Assembly: GCA_001910725.1 (NCBI GenBank)
Contig: MJGA01000002.1
Span: 2,294,001-2,358,000 of the forward strand
DNA: 64,000 bases
Source of the DNA: Phanerodontia chrysosporium
Taxonomy: Eukaryota; Basidiomycota; Agaricomycetes; Polyporales; Phanerochaetaceae
Direction of reading: 5' to 3'
Under the pieces are notes generated by a model that was not told the DNA's origin, did no database searches, and saw nothing but the letters and a program-made list of their open reading frames with translations. Position 1 is the first letter of the stretch. Every line of letters begins with the position of its first letter. Positions 22,491-34,384 of the stretch are shown piece by piece. Made by a program: the position numbers and the translations under genes.

Positions 22491-24904
22491 CTAACAAATG
22501 AACAGAAGGCTGGTGTCCTGCAAGGAGCTCAGCATTGTCCACTACTCATCACATGACGGACTTACGATCGGATGCGATGCCGAAAGCTGCGGCTTCTGAC
22601 TGTACTTGTTGCGCAATATACCGCTGTAGATTGCAAACATGTCAGAATGCTTGCTGCAAGGCTGCAAGAGCTAATCGTCTGGGGACTCACCGAATGCTGT
22701 TGAGAATCTGCTGATAGCTCTGCTGCGGGTTCTGACCTATCACGAGGTCAGTTGCCTATTCTCGGACGTATATAATGTACACACTCAATACGCTGATGAA
22801 AGCCTATGTGCGCAATCAGTATCCAGCCGAAGATATTCCTGCCATTGCACTAAGAGGATACTCACAAAACTCATGGCGCCAGTGGCCTTGCCGGCCTCGA
22901 ACGTGTCGGCACTCGTCTGTGAATCTTTGCATCCACTCCAAGAGATCTACGGTTATCGTTGATTGGCTCCTGTTCCCTGTCGGAGATCGAGCAAGACTCA
23001 CCACATCGGCTGGACTAGTCCTGGTCGCACGAGTCTTCTTTTCGGCGCGCTGGCCAGATCCTGTAGCTGTCTTCAGTAGACCCGAAACAGAACTGAACAC
23101 TCCGCCCTGTGATGGTTCGCATGGTCTGCATTCAGCTTGTAATGAACAAACGAACTACGTACCATGTCACCGCGTGCATATGATGTGACGGCCGACAGGA
23201 GGCCCTGGCCGGCTTCGGCAGCGAGGTTTGGTTCCTTGATCTTACCCTCAGTGGAGTAGATGTACGGCAGGTCTATACATAGACTCATATGAGACACGAT
23301 CGATACCATGAGTGCAACTTGCATACCTAGGGCGGAGCCTGAATGGCAGGACTACATGCATGCCATGAGACTAGCTCGACACGCATGAAACGATATAACT
23401 CACATCGAAGATTGCGGTAAGACGGCACCCAGCAGGCAGAGGCTTCACCATAATATCGTGCATCACCTAGGCAATGTTGAGATATAATCAGATGTGAGCA
23501 ACAAAAGTCACGCACATCGTCAACGATATGGCCATTCTGCTTGAAGTCAACCGGGTATATGACTTCGTCGTAGCCGTCAGCTTCGTCCCCATCCGTATCC
23601 TTGGTTTGCCCTCCATGTCCTGAGTCTATGTAGAAGTGATGAACACGGGCACTGATCGACTACAGCAACGGCACTCACAATGGAAGAACAGTGAGTCGTT
23701 CGGCTTCGCGTCCCTGACAAGCCATTGCATGGCCTCGAGCTTTACTCATGTCAGCCCAGATAGACAAGACCGTCCCGAGTACAGGCGCACCATGTTTCGC
23801 TTTGTAGGGACCTGTCTAGGATTCTGCGCGTCGTCGGTCAACATCACGATGTCCTCCGGTTTGTAGCCAAAGTGGGCTATCATGGTATGTTAGAGTGGAT
23901 GGTCGTAATGGAAGCTCTGAACTTACTGCACAGGAAACGCTTGACATTATTCGCGTCGTTGATGCACCCCTTCAATTCGGCGCTCTGGCCGAAGTAGTTG
24001 ATACCGATCTAGGTGACATGAGCTGCAAACTCATGCACGAGACCGACGAGTACGTACGCATAGCGCCTTCTTCTTGCCTGTGCACTGCGAATACTGGAAG
24101 AACGGTTGCATTTGACGGTGATCCGGGCCTTCCATCATCGGACCGTAGTTCTGCTGCTGTGTGGGAGGCCTGGGCGGGGGTCCGGCTGGCAAGCGGATCA
24201 GAAACGCGCCTCCGATGTACAAGACACGTTACTTACGGGGAGGTGCATATTGCGTGCCTGCGCCTGGACGCGGCGGTACGCCCGGCGGACCACCAGAGCT
24301 TACCCTCGGAGGAACCGGGGGTGGACCAGACGGGCTTTGATATCCGCCTGGAGGAGGACCAGACGGGCTTGGATACGCGCCGCCAGGGGAGGACCAGCCG
24401 GAGTGGGGAAGCCGCCAGGAGGGGGGCCGCCTGGGCTTTGATACCCTCCGGTGGGAGGGGGACCAGGTGGTGGTGCAAAGTTCTGGTGATGGTGATGGTG
24501 CTGCTGACCTGGATAGGTTGAGCTTCCAGGAGGACCAGGGGGCGGCGGTCCCGGAGGCGGTGCGTAACCACCACCATACCTCCAACGCAGTTCAGCACGA
24601 CGGAGATAAAATTCATGCTTTCAACGTACCCAGGTGAATATCCTGGACTATAGCCTGGTGCTCCTCCTCCGTTCGCCGTCGGGAAACCTCTGCGAAGCCG
24701 AATCAGGGAGACGCTCATATACGCGTGGGCAACAGACATACGGAGATGGGAATCCAGGACTTCACAGATGCAAAGTGAGATCAGCTCACAGTCGCAGTAC
24801 AGCGTACTAGCTACTCACACTCCAGGGAATCCCGGAGCGCCACCAGGCGGTGGACCTGCAGGCGGCCGGTATCCGCCAGAGTTGCCAGGATACTCGTTCC
24901 ACAT
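22491..24904 (-). CDS. MCA1: Type I metacaspase
   Basis: An Arg/Lys-directed, calcium-dependent caspase-fold protease. The start at 24904 opens a long low-complexity prodomain ([15 protein letters not shown]..., repeats of [11 protein letters not shown] type, five His then QNFAPPPG), the hallmark of fungal type I metacaspases. The p20 domain follows: [35 protein letters not shown], the catalytic His in [10 protein letters not shown] (CAT at 23615-23617) and the catalytic Cys in DSCHSG (TGC at 23347-23349). The p10 part includes [19 protein letters not shown] and ATGAMSF. A final exon encodes DTSLLFIC and ends at 22491. Many introns; two of them fall at the His and Cys motifs. Known roles of relatives are proteostasis and stress-linked death. 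Confidence 0.9.
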
Positions 24905-25317
24905 GATCTTGTATAGGTTAGGTGTATATTCTGTGTGTAGGGAGTGGCACTCTCAGTCTGATACTGGAGTGGGCGATCGCAAAGAGATAGTGGTGGGTTG
25001 GGACAAGATGCGAGCGCTGCGGCGGCCGCGACGTTGGACGAGATCGCGTAAGCGCCTGTGAACTAAACGCGTACGGTGCCAGCCATGACATCGCCGCTCG
25101 CATCACCGCCAGGCACAGCAACCAGCTGCAGGCGGCCGTGGAATAATTACGCGTAGAGTTCAGGTGCACTACAATACAGTGACACAGCATATCCTGCAAG
25201 CAGGCACATGCAGGTCAGATGCAAGTCCGTCGCTGGCATCGGAGTTGTGGATAATACACTGGCACCGCGGGTCTTCTCTCCCCTGGAGTATGCTACAGAG
25301 AACAACATAATACGTGG
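24905..25317. other. Intergenic, metacaspase upstream region
   Basis: 413 bp. A TATAGG/GTATATT patch lies just upstream of the metacaspase ATG (24911-24930), but too close to it to assign as a core promoter with confidence. Confidence 0.35.
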
Positions 25318-26721
25318 TTACCGGGCTGCAAGTTTCTGTTGCTTCTGTTGCTCTACAAATCGTCGTGTCATCTCTATCCCCGCTGCTGTTAGAGATCCGA
25401 GAGGCTGTAGGCGGTTTCGGCTAGGCCCCGCATCGAGGATATCGGACCAGTCTTTCGGCCGGTTCAAAGATCCCGGCGGCCGCACGACCTTCGTCGCGTG
25501 TGGCGGATGTGTGGTTGGCGGCTTGCTACTCGTCGAAGCGGATGCGGTATGATCTGCCCATGTCTCTTCAATAGGAGAAGACGATATGCGTAGGGGGCTG
25601 CTGTGAGGTCTGTCTTCGTCATCATCGCTACAGAGGTCGATGAAAAAGGAATTGGATGAAGAAGGAGGGTGCTCTGGTGGGGCTCTGATTGGTGGACGCT
25701 GTACACTGGACAATGGTACGAAGAGCAAAGGTATGGGGGCAGGAACCTGTGTCGGGCGCTTCCCTGGGTCTGACGACACGACAGACCCTGCCTGTCTGGA
25801 TAGGACGTGTTCAGCACAATGTAGGGCAGACGACGACATAAATGCATACCGTGTTCCATGACGTGTGCAAGTTCTAGTGTCCTCCATGTCTTTATACCGG
25901 CCGCGGTCGCGCAGTTGGGACCTAATTCCGCCCGCTGAGCGTCCAAATTCTTAGCCTGTGTGATGGCGGCTGGCAGAGGAGGTGGCGTAAGGCGGTAACG
26001 GAAGCGATGTTTTGATAGTGGTTTAGTAGATTGGATAGCGGGCTTATGAAACACGGAAGGGCGCATCGTGTTATCCCTTGGGTCAATCAAGCGGGCCTTG
26101 TGGCCATTGAGGACGGCGGGAGGAGGTGATCCTCGCGGACGGTTGTGAACTTGAGCGGTTGTCGATCTTTGGCTTCAGGCGGAAGATGACTGGCGTCGAC
26201 GTCAACGTGAGAGAGAACAGCAGCATGCAGCAAACGCGTCGCAAGAGAACGCCTCTTGCTCTTGTATGTCGTACGTTTACGGGCAGGTCGTTTCGGAGAC
26301 TCGTCTTCCGATGGTTGATACTCATCGTCACTTGCTGGAAGCTGAGGCAGCGCATGCCGTCGTTTGCGAGGCGCAGCAAGTGCTTCTTCGACCTCAGCGG
26401 ATTCAAATATATCGCTTGAAGGCTGAGACAATCCACGAATCGGCGCGACTTTCGTGTATCGTTCTGGACATTGGTACTTGCCGCTGACCAGCGCAGAAAT
26501 TCTTCCACGGTCACTGGATGTTCTGCAGACTCGCGTGCACCTTGCAGAGCATCTTGGTCGCCTTCAGTCGTATGTTTACCGGTCTGAAGTCTTGAAGGGC
26601 CGGGGTCTAGTGCCACAATCGCTGACCTTCTCCGTTTGCGGGTTACCTTGATGGAGGGATGGGTATATGCGACCAGCACTGGCAGACATTCGCTCGGGCT
26701 TACAATCAACGTTTCTTCCAT
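25318..26721 (-). CDS. Hypothetical basic, low-complexity protein
   Basis: I do not recognise the family. The N-terminal part (from ATG 26721) reads MEETLIVSPSECLPVLVA and later VTVEEFLRW. The middle exon (26422-25850) is rich in Lys/Arg/Ser/Glu (RKRRHALPQLPASDDEYQP, KRPARKRTTYKSKRRS), suggesting nuclear localisation. It ends with ELGPNCATAAGIKTWRTLEL. After a 62 bp intron (25788-25849) the last exon carries an acidic SSSNSFFIDLCSDDDED stretch and a C-terminal GIEMTRRFVEQQKQQK helix. The FIDLCSDDDED segment resembles a SUMO-interacting motif (hydrophobic core plus acidic run), an inference only. The frame needs one base near 26125-26135, and the junction between N-terminal and middle exons (26423-26480) is unresolved. 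Confidence 0.55.
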
Positions 26722-26954
26722 GGCCTGTCTATTGATTCGGTCTGCTAGAAATGTGAGAGAGATAGTCGTGGTATGAAGGAAAGACGGTTCGATCGCTCTC
26801 ACTTTGTTTGCGCTTATTAGCATCAAAAGCCTCTGGTTGCCGAATCCGTCCATGTAGGGTAGGAGTTGAATCCACGTCAACAATAGATACCTCAAAAAGA
26901 GCACTACTCTACACTAACGGATGTGTACGGATACAGTTCTTCTACAAGTATTCT

Positions 26955-29671
26955 TTACTGTTGTGCCTTCTGGAGTTCTGAGAGCTCAAGCTTCAGTTTT
27001 TTCAGGACCTCAACAGCCTCCGCGATCTCCTTGTCGCCTTCTGGGGTCTTCGGCTTGGACTTGAGTTCGCGGACGACCTGGCCCTGCTCAGCAACCTTCT
27101 GCTCCCAAGCGAGTACTTCTGCGCTCTTCGGACCATCGTTGTTGACCGCCTTTTCGGCGGCCTTCTTCGCCGCCGCGGCCGCCTTGCGTTTCGACATGCC
27201 GGGCACGACGTGGGTCGCGTCGGCGTTGGGCTGCGTGGCGTTCTCGTTGCCACCGAACTTTGCGCGCCACACCTCCGCCATCTTTTCGTCGATGCGCTTG
27301 AACAAGTGCTCGGGCTTGCCAATCTGGTGGCCTGCGAGGATATCGTTGCTGAGGGCGTCGGGCACGGTGCGCGCGGGAGCGTTGAGCTGCGTGAGGATCG
27401 CATCCGAAGTCTCGGGCATGAAGGGGTGCACGAGCGCAGAGAGGACGTAAATGAGGTTGACGGCGCGGGAGACGACCTGAGCGCAGCGCTTCGGGTCGGA
27501 CTCGAGCAGTGCCTTGTTGAGGCCAGAAGACTGCAGGTACAGGTTTCCGCGAGCAGACACAGCCATGACGGTCTGAAGACCGAGGCGGAGCTTGGCGTAC
27601 TCCATAGCGTTGATGTACTCTTGCAAGAGGTTGTTGACGTCCTTGAAGAACTCCGCGTCGACTGGGTCGTCGGTTGGGTAGGGGCCAGGCGCGTCCTGGC
27701 TGTCGGGGATGACGCTGTCGAAGACAGCAGAAACGAACTTCAGCGTCCGGTTGACAAAGTTTCCAAAGCTGCACATTGTGTCTGTGTCAGCACATTATCG
27801 ACGGGCGAAGACAGAAAGGGCGCACTTGTTCAACAGGATGTTGTTGTTGGCAGCGATCTATGACTAATGTGAGCAAATCGCATGTGCGCCGGGTGATGCA
27901 GATACTCACGCAGTCAGCCCACGAGAACATAGCATCTGCGGTCTCAGGACGAGTCGAAATGAGGTAGTATCTCCAGACGGAGACGGGCATGCCAGTCTCC
28001 TTGGCGGCTGGACCGAACACACCACGGTTGCGACTCTTTGAGAACTTGCCGCCCTCGTAGTTGAGATACTCTATGCGGCAGTCAGCACGACACTCGGGCG
28101 GACCGAATCATATGACTCACCAGTCGTCGATAGATGATGGAGCATGGTCCAAGGGCGACCGTCGCCGAGTTGTATTGAAGGGAAGAAGATAGTGTGGAAG
28201 TAGACATTGTCCTTGCCCATGAACTGGAACAGGCGGACGTTTTCATGGTTGAACCACCACTTCCTCCACTCTGAAGTGTAATTCGCGGTGATACTTGGGT
28301 AACCAATCGGGGCATCGAACCAGACATCTGCAGATAATTAATGAGGAAGATAACTGACTTCTAGCAGAATGTAACGTACAGAGAACCTTGCCCTTCATGC
28401 TCTGATCCTCATCCTGCTCATTAACCGGAACAGGCACTCCCCAGGTCAGGTCTCGCGTGACGGGACTTGGACGAAGGCCACTCTTGAGACGGGAGTCGAT
28501 GAGCTCTCCATCCGCGTTGATCACAGAGTTCGGCGACCAGTTGCCCGCCTTGTAGGACTTCTTGATCCATTCCTCCGTCCGGGGCTGAATCTCGTCAAGC
28601 TTGACGTACATGTGCGCCGAATCCTTCGCGATAACCTTGTGTTCCTTGTTGATAAGACAGCGAGGGTTGATGAGGTCGATTGCATCCAGAGTCTTCGCGC
28701 AGGAGTCGCATTGATCACCCCTTGCATCCTAGAAGTCTAGTCAGCAGACGCTCCAAGTGATAGCTAGGACACATACATCGGCGCCACAGTGTGGGCAAGT
28801 TCCCTCCACGAAACGATCTGCTAGGAACCTGGAAGTGCGTGAGACATGAGTTGAGCGGCTCCCTCAAGAGTACGCACTTTTCACAGCCAGAGCAGTACGT
28901 CTGTGCCTTTGTCTGCTTCACGAGGAGATTGTTCTTTTTGAGGTTCAGGTAGATCTCTTGGCAAATCCTACAGGATTGTAAGCGGGGACACACACAGAAA
29001 TAGACCAGAACACGTACTCCGTGTGTGCGGGGTTGAGGTACGGCCGAAATAGTCAAATCTAGGGATCGGCTCAGGATTCATGGAGGGGAAAAGAAACTAG
29101 GCACGCACGATAGCTGGAACCAGTTGTAGGTCTCTACGTGCAAAGCGTTGTACTTGTCGCAAAGCTCCTTCGGGGTAATGCCCTCCTTCAAAGCTTGAGT
29201 CTCCGTCGCAGTTCCGTATTCATCGGTACCGCAGACGTAGAGCGTTCTCCGATTCCTCGTGCCTGGCCAAAGGTGGTAAGGCAAATCTTATGGAGGGGAG
29301 TGGCTAAGCGTGCTCACGGTTGTATCTACCCCGAAACTGTGAGACTACGCAGAGAGAGCAAGACACGGATCCGTACCTCGCAAAGACATCTGCACTCAAT
29401 GTACTACCGATGATGTTTCCTAGCGGACAATATTCGTCAAGCACGGCGCGTCCCTCGCACAGAGTTCGCACTCACCGAGATGCGGAACATTGTTGCAGTA
29501 TGGCAAGGCCGAGGTAATGAGAACATTACGTTCACCTTCTACAGGAAGACTGCAGAACGAGCTTATCAGCCAAGTCCCTCACCCCAAGCCCTCACACGAC
29601 TCTTACATGACTTCTCCGGGTTTGGGGATGTTGCGCAGGACACCATCAGCTTCACGGATCCTCTGAGTCAT
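26955..29671 (-). CDS. MES1: Cytosolic methionyl-tRNA synthetase
   Basis: A class I synthetase charging tRNA-Met. The exon chain starts at ATG 29671 ([20 protein letters not shown]), just before the catalytic domain: [19 protein letters not shown] (HIGH-type motif), [20 protein letters not shown], the zinc-knuckle pairs YCSGCEKF and CPHCGADD / [18 protein letters not shown], and [11 protein letters not shown] as the KMSKS loop. The anticodon-binding helical domain follows ([17 protein letters not shown]...). At the C-terminus, [17 protein letters not shown]...[12 protein letters not shown] is a WHEP-type helix-turn-helix as in animal MetRS. No N-terminal GST-like appendage and no mitochondrial presequence are seen, hence the cytosolic assignment. 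An upstream exon cannot be excluded because the frame stays open beyond the ATG. Confidence 0.9.
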
Positions 29672-30120
29672 GATGGAGCACGATCGTCTTGGGAAACGCG
29701 CCAAAGAGCAAGTATGGTACACGAGGAGTGCAGGTCGCCGAAAGGATAGCAGGGTCGCGGAAGAGATGGTGCACGATCGATTTGTAACTGAGACGAGCAA
29801 AGAGTGACTCGGGCGGAGGAATGCGCGTCTACAACTCTTATGCACCCAAAGAGTGGATGGACCGAGAGAAAGGGCTGCGGTGGCAGTAAACAGAGATGAT
29901 CAAGCGAGTCGAGCACGAAATTTCAAGACCTGCTTGGGAGAAGCCTCGGGCATTGGTAACCCTGTCTTTAGGTTAGGTGCAATCAAGTGCGCCACGGAGC
30001 GCCAGAGCACGCCATGTGACACTGCGCCGCGTTCGTCTTGCTTGAACACTCATCCGTGCAAAAGGCTTACGCTAGGCCTGGTAAGAGGAATGCTCGCATC
30101 AAGTATATAGCTGTGCTATT
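29672..30120. other. Intergenic, MetRS upstream region
   Basis: 449 bp between the MetRS start and the oxalate decarboxylase stop. The MetRS frame remains open up to about 29845, so part may be 5' UTR or an additional N-terminal exon. Confidence 0.35.
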
Positions 30121-31846
30121 CTAGAACATCTCAGTTCTCGGCTGGAGTGTAAGGTGCGACGACCATGGTTTGGTCTTGCTAAGATGCTGCACGGTCTCAT
30201 CCGAAATGCCCAGGTGAGCCTTCACCAATTCTGGAGGAGTCAATGCCAACCACTGGCTCAGACTAACGTCCTGGAAGCGATCTACAATACGGCGTCTGAA
30301 TCAGCAACGGATTCAATCGCTAAACTGATGCACTGACCGGTCTTGAAAATCTCCAGGAACTTCAGGGTCGTGTTGCCAGTGTTCTCGATGTAATGGCCAT
30401 ACGATGCAGGGACGTAGCCGATGTCACCAGCCTGGTAGTCGAATGTCCGCGCATTTGATTCGGCGGCGAAGAGGGTCATGCGACCTTGACCCTCGCTGGA
30501 GTCGACATTTCAGTCCAGAGACTCAAGTTCGGTATGTTCGGCGCGTGACACTCACAGGAAGTAGGTCCACTCATCAAACGTGGGGTGCCAGTGGAGTTCG
30601 CGCAGAGCACCAGGTTCGACCGTAAACTCCGCGACCGCGATGGTCTTCGACACTTTGAAAGTGGTAGAGTCCGCTATCTTGAAAGTCCCGCCGGGAACCT
30701 GCGTGACCGGGACCTTCGAGAATTCGTAAGTGTAAGGCTCTGGTGTCGTGCCATAGGGGCTAGTCGGTGGCTGCTGATCATCCGGAGGGGGGTTGCTGGG
30801 GAAGATGTATAGCTCCTGGTCCGGGATGCGCTCGAATGCAGCAATACTCGTCTGGAAGTTCTTAGCGATGACTTCCTTCGGAACGTGAGCGAGCCAATCA
30901 GTGAGCTGAAATGGCATTGTAAGCGTGACGTTTGGGATAGGTAGCAAAGGTTACGAACCAAGAATGTGGCGCCCTCGTTGAAGGTACCATTATCGAAGAC
31001 GAGAAGGAACTCGGCGCCCTGAGGATTATCCGCAGTTGCTTGCAGACTGTGTGGTTGACCAGGCGGGAAATACCACAAGTCTCCCGGGTGCTATCATAGA
31101 GTGAGCTGGGCTCGCAGTTCCAACAAGCACGAACGTACGATAGTGCCAATATAGTTCTGGCCCTCGGGGTGACCGTAGTAATCTGCATAGTCCCATCCAG
31201 GACGTACGCCCACTCAGCCGTCGAGTGCCAATGGAGCTCACTGCACATAAGGACGGTCAGTTCGCCCGCCGCTGTCCAGTCAGACATTACGTACCGAATA
31301 GCACCGGCTTCTAGACGCATGTCGACACCAGCCAAGTTCTTAGCGAAAGGCATCTCGTTCACTAGAATATTCATACGTCAAAACTATTCTGCATTGTGAA
31401 CGGGTAGGTACCATTCTGTTGTCTAGCCCAACCGCCCGTCTGAAGACGGTTGTGGCTAAGACTGAAGGGCCAGTGTGCATTGGGGCTGCCATGGCATCAG
31501 CAGTGTGATTGCTACGATCGAGCTTTCCGAAGACTCACATGCTGCCATGGTCGGTAGTCGGCGGGGCCAAGAGTGTCGGGTTCTCCAGTGCAAGCGGAAT
31601 GTTGTGTTGCGCAAGGATATTCGAGCCGAGCTTACCACGAATAGGCTCGGGCACATAGCCAGGATCGTTGATATTCGGTGGGTAGATCTCAACATTAGGA
31701 TCGTCACTGGCGTACGGGACCGTTGGGGCGGGGCCGGGCGCGGTTCCTGTCAAAGTCGGTGAGCTGAGCGGAGCTGCAGGTGCAGCATGGGCGAACAACG
31801 AGAGTGATAGCGCGAGGAGAGCTGAATACTTGAAGTGAGCCATCAT
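30121..31846 (-). CDS. Secreted oxalate decarboxylase (bicupin)
   Basis: Converts oxalate to formate and CO2 with manganese. The signal peptide is [24 protein letters not shown]; either of two adjacent ATGs could start it. N-terminal linker [15 protein letters not shown] is followed by [19 protein letters not shown], typical of fungal enzymes. Cupin 1 metal ligands: [16 protein letters not shown] and [13 protein letters not shown]. Cupin 2: [18 protein letters not shown] and [16 protein letters not shown]. The C-terminal exon reads [19 protein letters not shown] and ends at 30121. In wood-decay fungi this enzyme controls extracellular oxalate and pH. One C is missing from the run at 31166-31169 (TVTP to EGQNYIGTI), outside any metal ligand. 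A TATA box precedes the gene, fitting inducible expression. Confidence 0.92.
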
Positions 31847-31931
31847 AAAGAATGTGGGGTATAGTGATGCGGGAATAGGCTGAGCAGCGGGCCTGGGGGA
31901 CCACGAAGGCAGAGCTCAGTCCGGCGAAGAC

Positions 31932-31940
31932 TTTATATAT
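31932..31940 (-). promoter_or_regulatory. TATA box of the oxalate decarboxylase gene
   Basis: The minus strand reads ATATATAAA, about 86-94 bp upstream of the ATG at 31846. It is the clearest TATA box in the window. Confidence 0.6.
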
Positions 31941-32054
31941 TCTGCTATACGGCTGCGTCATTGCAACAGGTACGTCATTGTGAAGAGAAGGGCGTCGAGA
32001 AATCGAACCAGCTCTTCGCTGTCGATCGAGCGACTGTCAAGCGCCCAGACCCTT

Positions 32055-33973
32055 TCAACGCCTCATCTCCACGCTAACGGAGGGTACGTGCAGGATTCGT
32101 CGGTCGTCTCCTGAATCAGAGAAATACAGCAGGTTGATGGGGGCGCCGTTCTTCATGGCCAGAGATCTTCACCATTCCAGTACGGGTAACAAGCCATGTG
32201 CTTCAACCCATTCCACCCCGGAAGACCGGTAGCGATCCTGCAAGGGATGTCAGCCATGCCTTGACGTGGTACCTCGCGAGGGACGGCACCTGAATTCGTC
32301 TCTTCTGTAGGTGGAACTCAACGCCAACTTGGGAGACGCTCCAAACAGCGGGAGGACATCTGAGCCGTTCAGTACCAGCCTCTCGACGTATAAGGTGCCC
32401 TTGTTCAGCGTGATGACCGCAGAGCTGTTGCCGTCGTTACTTCTCCACTCGCCAGTGTATAACTCTGCGGCGGCGACGGCCCGGGCTTTGTCGAATGCAG
32501 GTTGCATGATCTCGAAGGTGTCGTATGCGAGTTTGGCGGCGTCGGAGTATCTACCCCCAATAAAGACAATGACACCGTAGGAAGAATCCGGATTGACAGC
32601 TATCGCAGTGTGATATCCAGGTAGTTCGCCAACTAGTAGGGTAGGTCAGTCGAGGCATGAGGGAGAGTACCTGGATACTCACGTTTCCAATGTATCTTGT
32701 GGAGTCTTCCATACGAGTCGGCATGTTTTATCATCTCCCAAGCCATGCCGACGCCAGTCAACTGATCCTCATCGAACTCGTAGACAGATCGCAACCATCT
32801 CGTGACCGAATGCTGAGTGAGAATGCTTCCAGGTTGCGATGGGTTCAGTAGCATTTGCACAACTTTGATCGCGTCGGCAAGTGAGACATATTGCCCTCCT
32901 GCAGCATTCATCGCATCTTTGAAGTCGAAGTCCTGACAATTTGCGTGAGTAGAGAACTATCTGGTGCATATAGACATACTGTCAACTCGGATCCAACGAA
33001 GGTAGCACGATCGAATCTTTGTTCGCCTCCGTCTTCAGAAAATGAGAGCCGTTGAGTCCCAGGGGACGAAATACATCCCGTTCCAACAACTCTGCGTAGG
33101 ACTTCGGCTCACGGGAAGGATTATCGCTGGCGGCACGGTTAGCGGCGACTAGCGCCAATCCAAGAGTGCCAAAGCCAGTGTTCGAGTACAATGGGTACGT
33201 GGACGGAGGGGAAACTAAGTGATGCGTCTGAATGGCCCTAAACAGGTCACTGTGCTCGGGGAAGGGCAGACAGTTCAGTGGCGGCGGGCCCGAACATTCG
33301 GTCCCGTTAGGAAAGCTAGTTGCTGTTCCGAAGGCCAATCCCGGCCAAGGCCAGACATGTGGGTGGCGAGCTGGAAGAGCGTAATGGGAACATTTTGGGG
33401 ATCAGAAGCTGTACTGTTGGGTGCGTAACCGTCTAGCCTATATTTGAAGTCCGGCAAGTACTTTTGCACGGGGTCATCCCTGACCACTGTGAGACGGGCT
33501 CGCTAGAAGCTAACAGTATACACGTACCACGACAGCGCACCCCTCTGTTCCAGGACGAAGCCCTCCAATATCGCGAACGGCTTTGAGTTGGAGGCGGCTC
33601 GGTAGCTGTCGTGGCTTGTCACAGGAGGCGAAGCCTGCCCGTCCTCCGCGCGCAGCAAGCCCCAGTTCTTCTCGTACAATGGACCCTTGGAAGTGACCAC
33701 AGCAACAGAGAGCGCGTCGATATCGCCTTGTGCGAAGCGCTTCATGAAGAAAGAATCCAGCTTCGAGGTAGCCTGCTTTATTGCTGCATGGTCGGCGGAC
33801 GGAGGTGTCTCGACGAAGATTCGTGGTAGAAACGGCCGACAATTGAGCCTGGCATCCGAGTCTCTCGTGAAGGGCCAGGTGCCGGTGAAGAATGAGCCGA
33901 AGGAGGACAGCAGAGTAACAGCGGCCACATAGAGGGGAACCATACTGCTTCGTCCAACGTGCTTCCGGCCCAT
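32055..33973 (-). CDS. Beta-lactamase-related serine hydrolase, membrane-anchored or secreted
   Basis: A beta-lactamase/penicillin-binding-protein-fold protein of the fungal FmtA/LACTB-like type, not an antibiotic resistance gene. ATG at 33973, then a hydrophobic segment (VPLYVAAVTLLSSFGSFFTG, residues 12-31) as signal anchor or signal peptide. Catalytic S-x-x-K appears in YRAASNSKPFAI (Ser-Asn-Ser-Lys) and Y-x-N in YPLYSNTGFGTLG. LFQLATHMSGLGRDWP is the usual fungal context. The C-terminal domain carries DGNSSAVITLNKGTLYVERL and ends GAPINLLYFSDSGDDRRILHV. Substrates of these fungal enzymes are mostly unknown (esterase or peptidase activity is reported in the superfamily). One base is missing near 32151-32160, just before NGAPINLL. 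Confidence 0.82.
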
Positions 33974-34384
33974 CCGCGCAATTATAACAATGTCGTTAGC
34001 GTTCCCGCCCGATCAACACTCGAGACAAAACTTGTTGGGCATGTCATATGGGCCTACAATGTCAAGGGGCGCGGGCTCCCGTGACGAAACAAGAAGTGTC
34101 ATTTGCTAGATATCTACCCGAACTGGTACGCTGTAGCATTTCAGACCATTCATGGTGAGCACATCCACGCGGTGTAGGGGCGTGAGGGCTCACCAGTCAT
34201 CTTTAAAACAGAAGGCCTACGTAGCACCATGGCGGACGAAAACAAGAGGTAGCCTTCCGGCGTTCGCCCCTCGGAGGCCGGAGACAAAGTCGAGATCAGA
34301 TCTCCGCGGCCATCACCATGAGATCATCTTGTAGATCTCTCATCCCCAGCAGCGCACACACTTTGCACTCGTACAGGCACGGCC
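33974..34384. promoter_or_regulatory. Divergent promoter region, hydrolase / binding-fold protein
   Basis: 411 bp between opposite start codons. No named element assigned. Confidence 0.4.

Noticed and set aside
32055..33973. Antibiotic resistance beta-lactamase
   Set aside because: The S-x-x-K and Y-x-N motifs mark the broad serine hydrolase fold; fungal members are not resistance enzymes.
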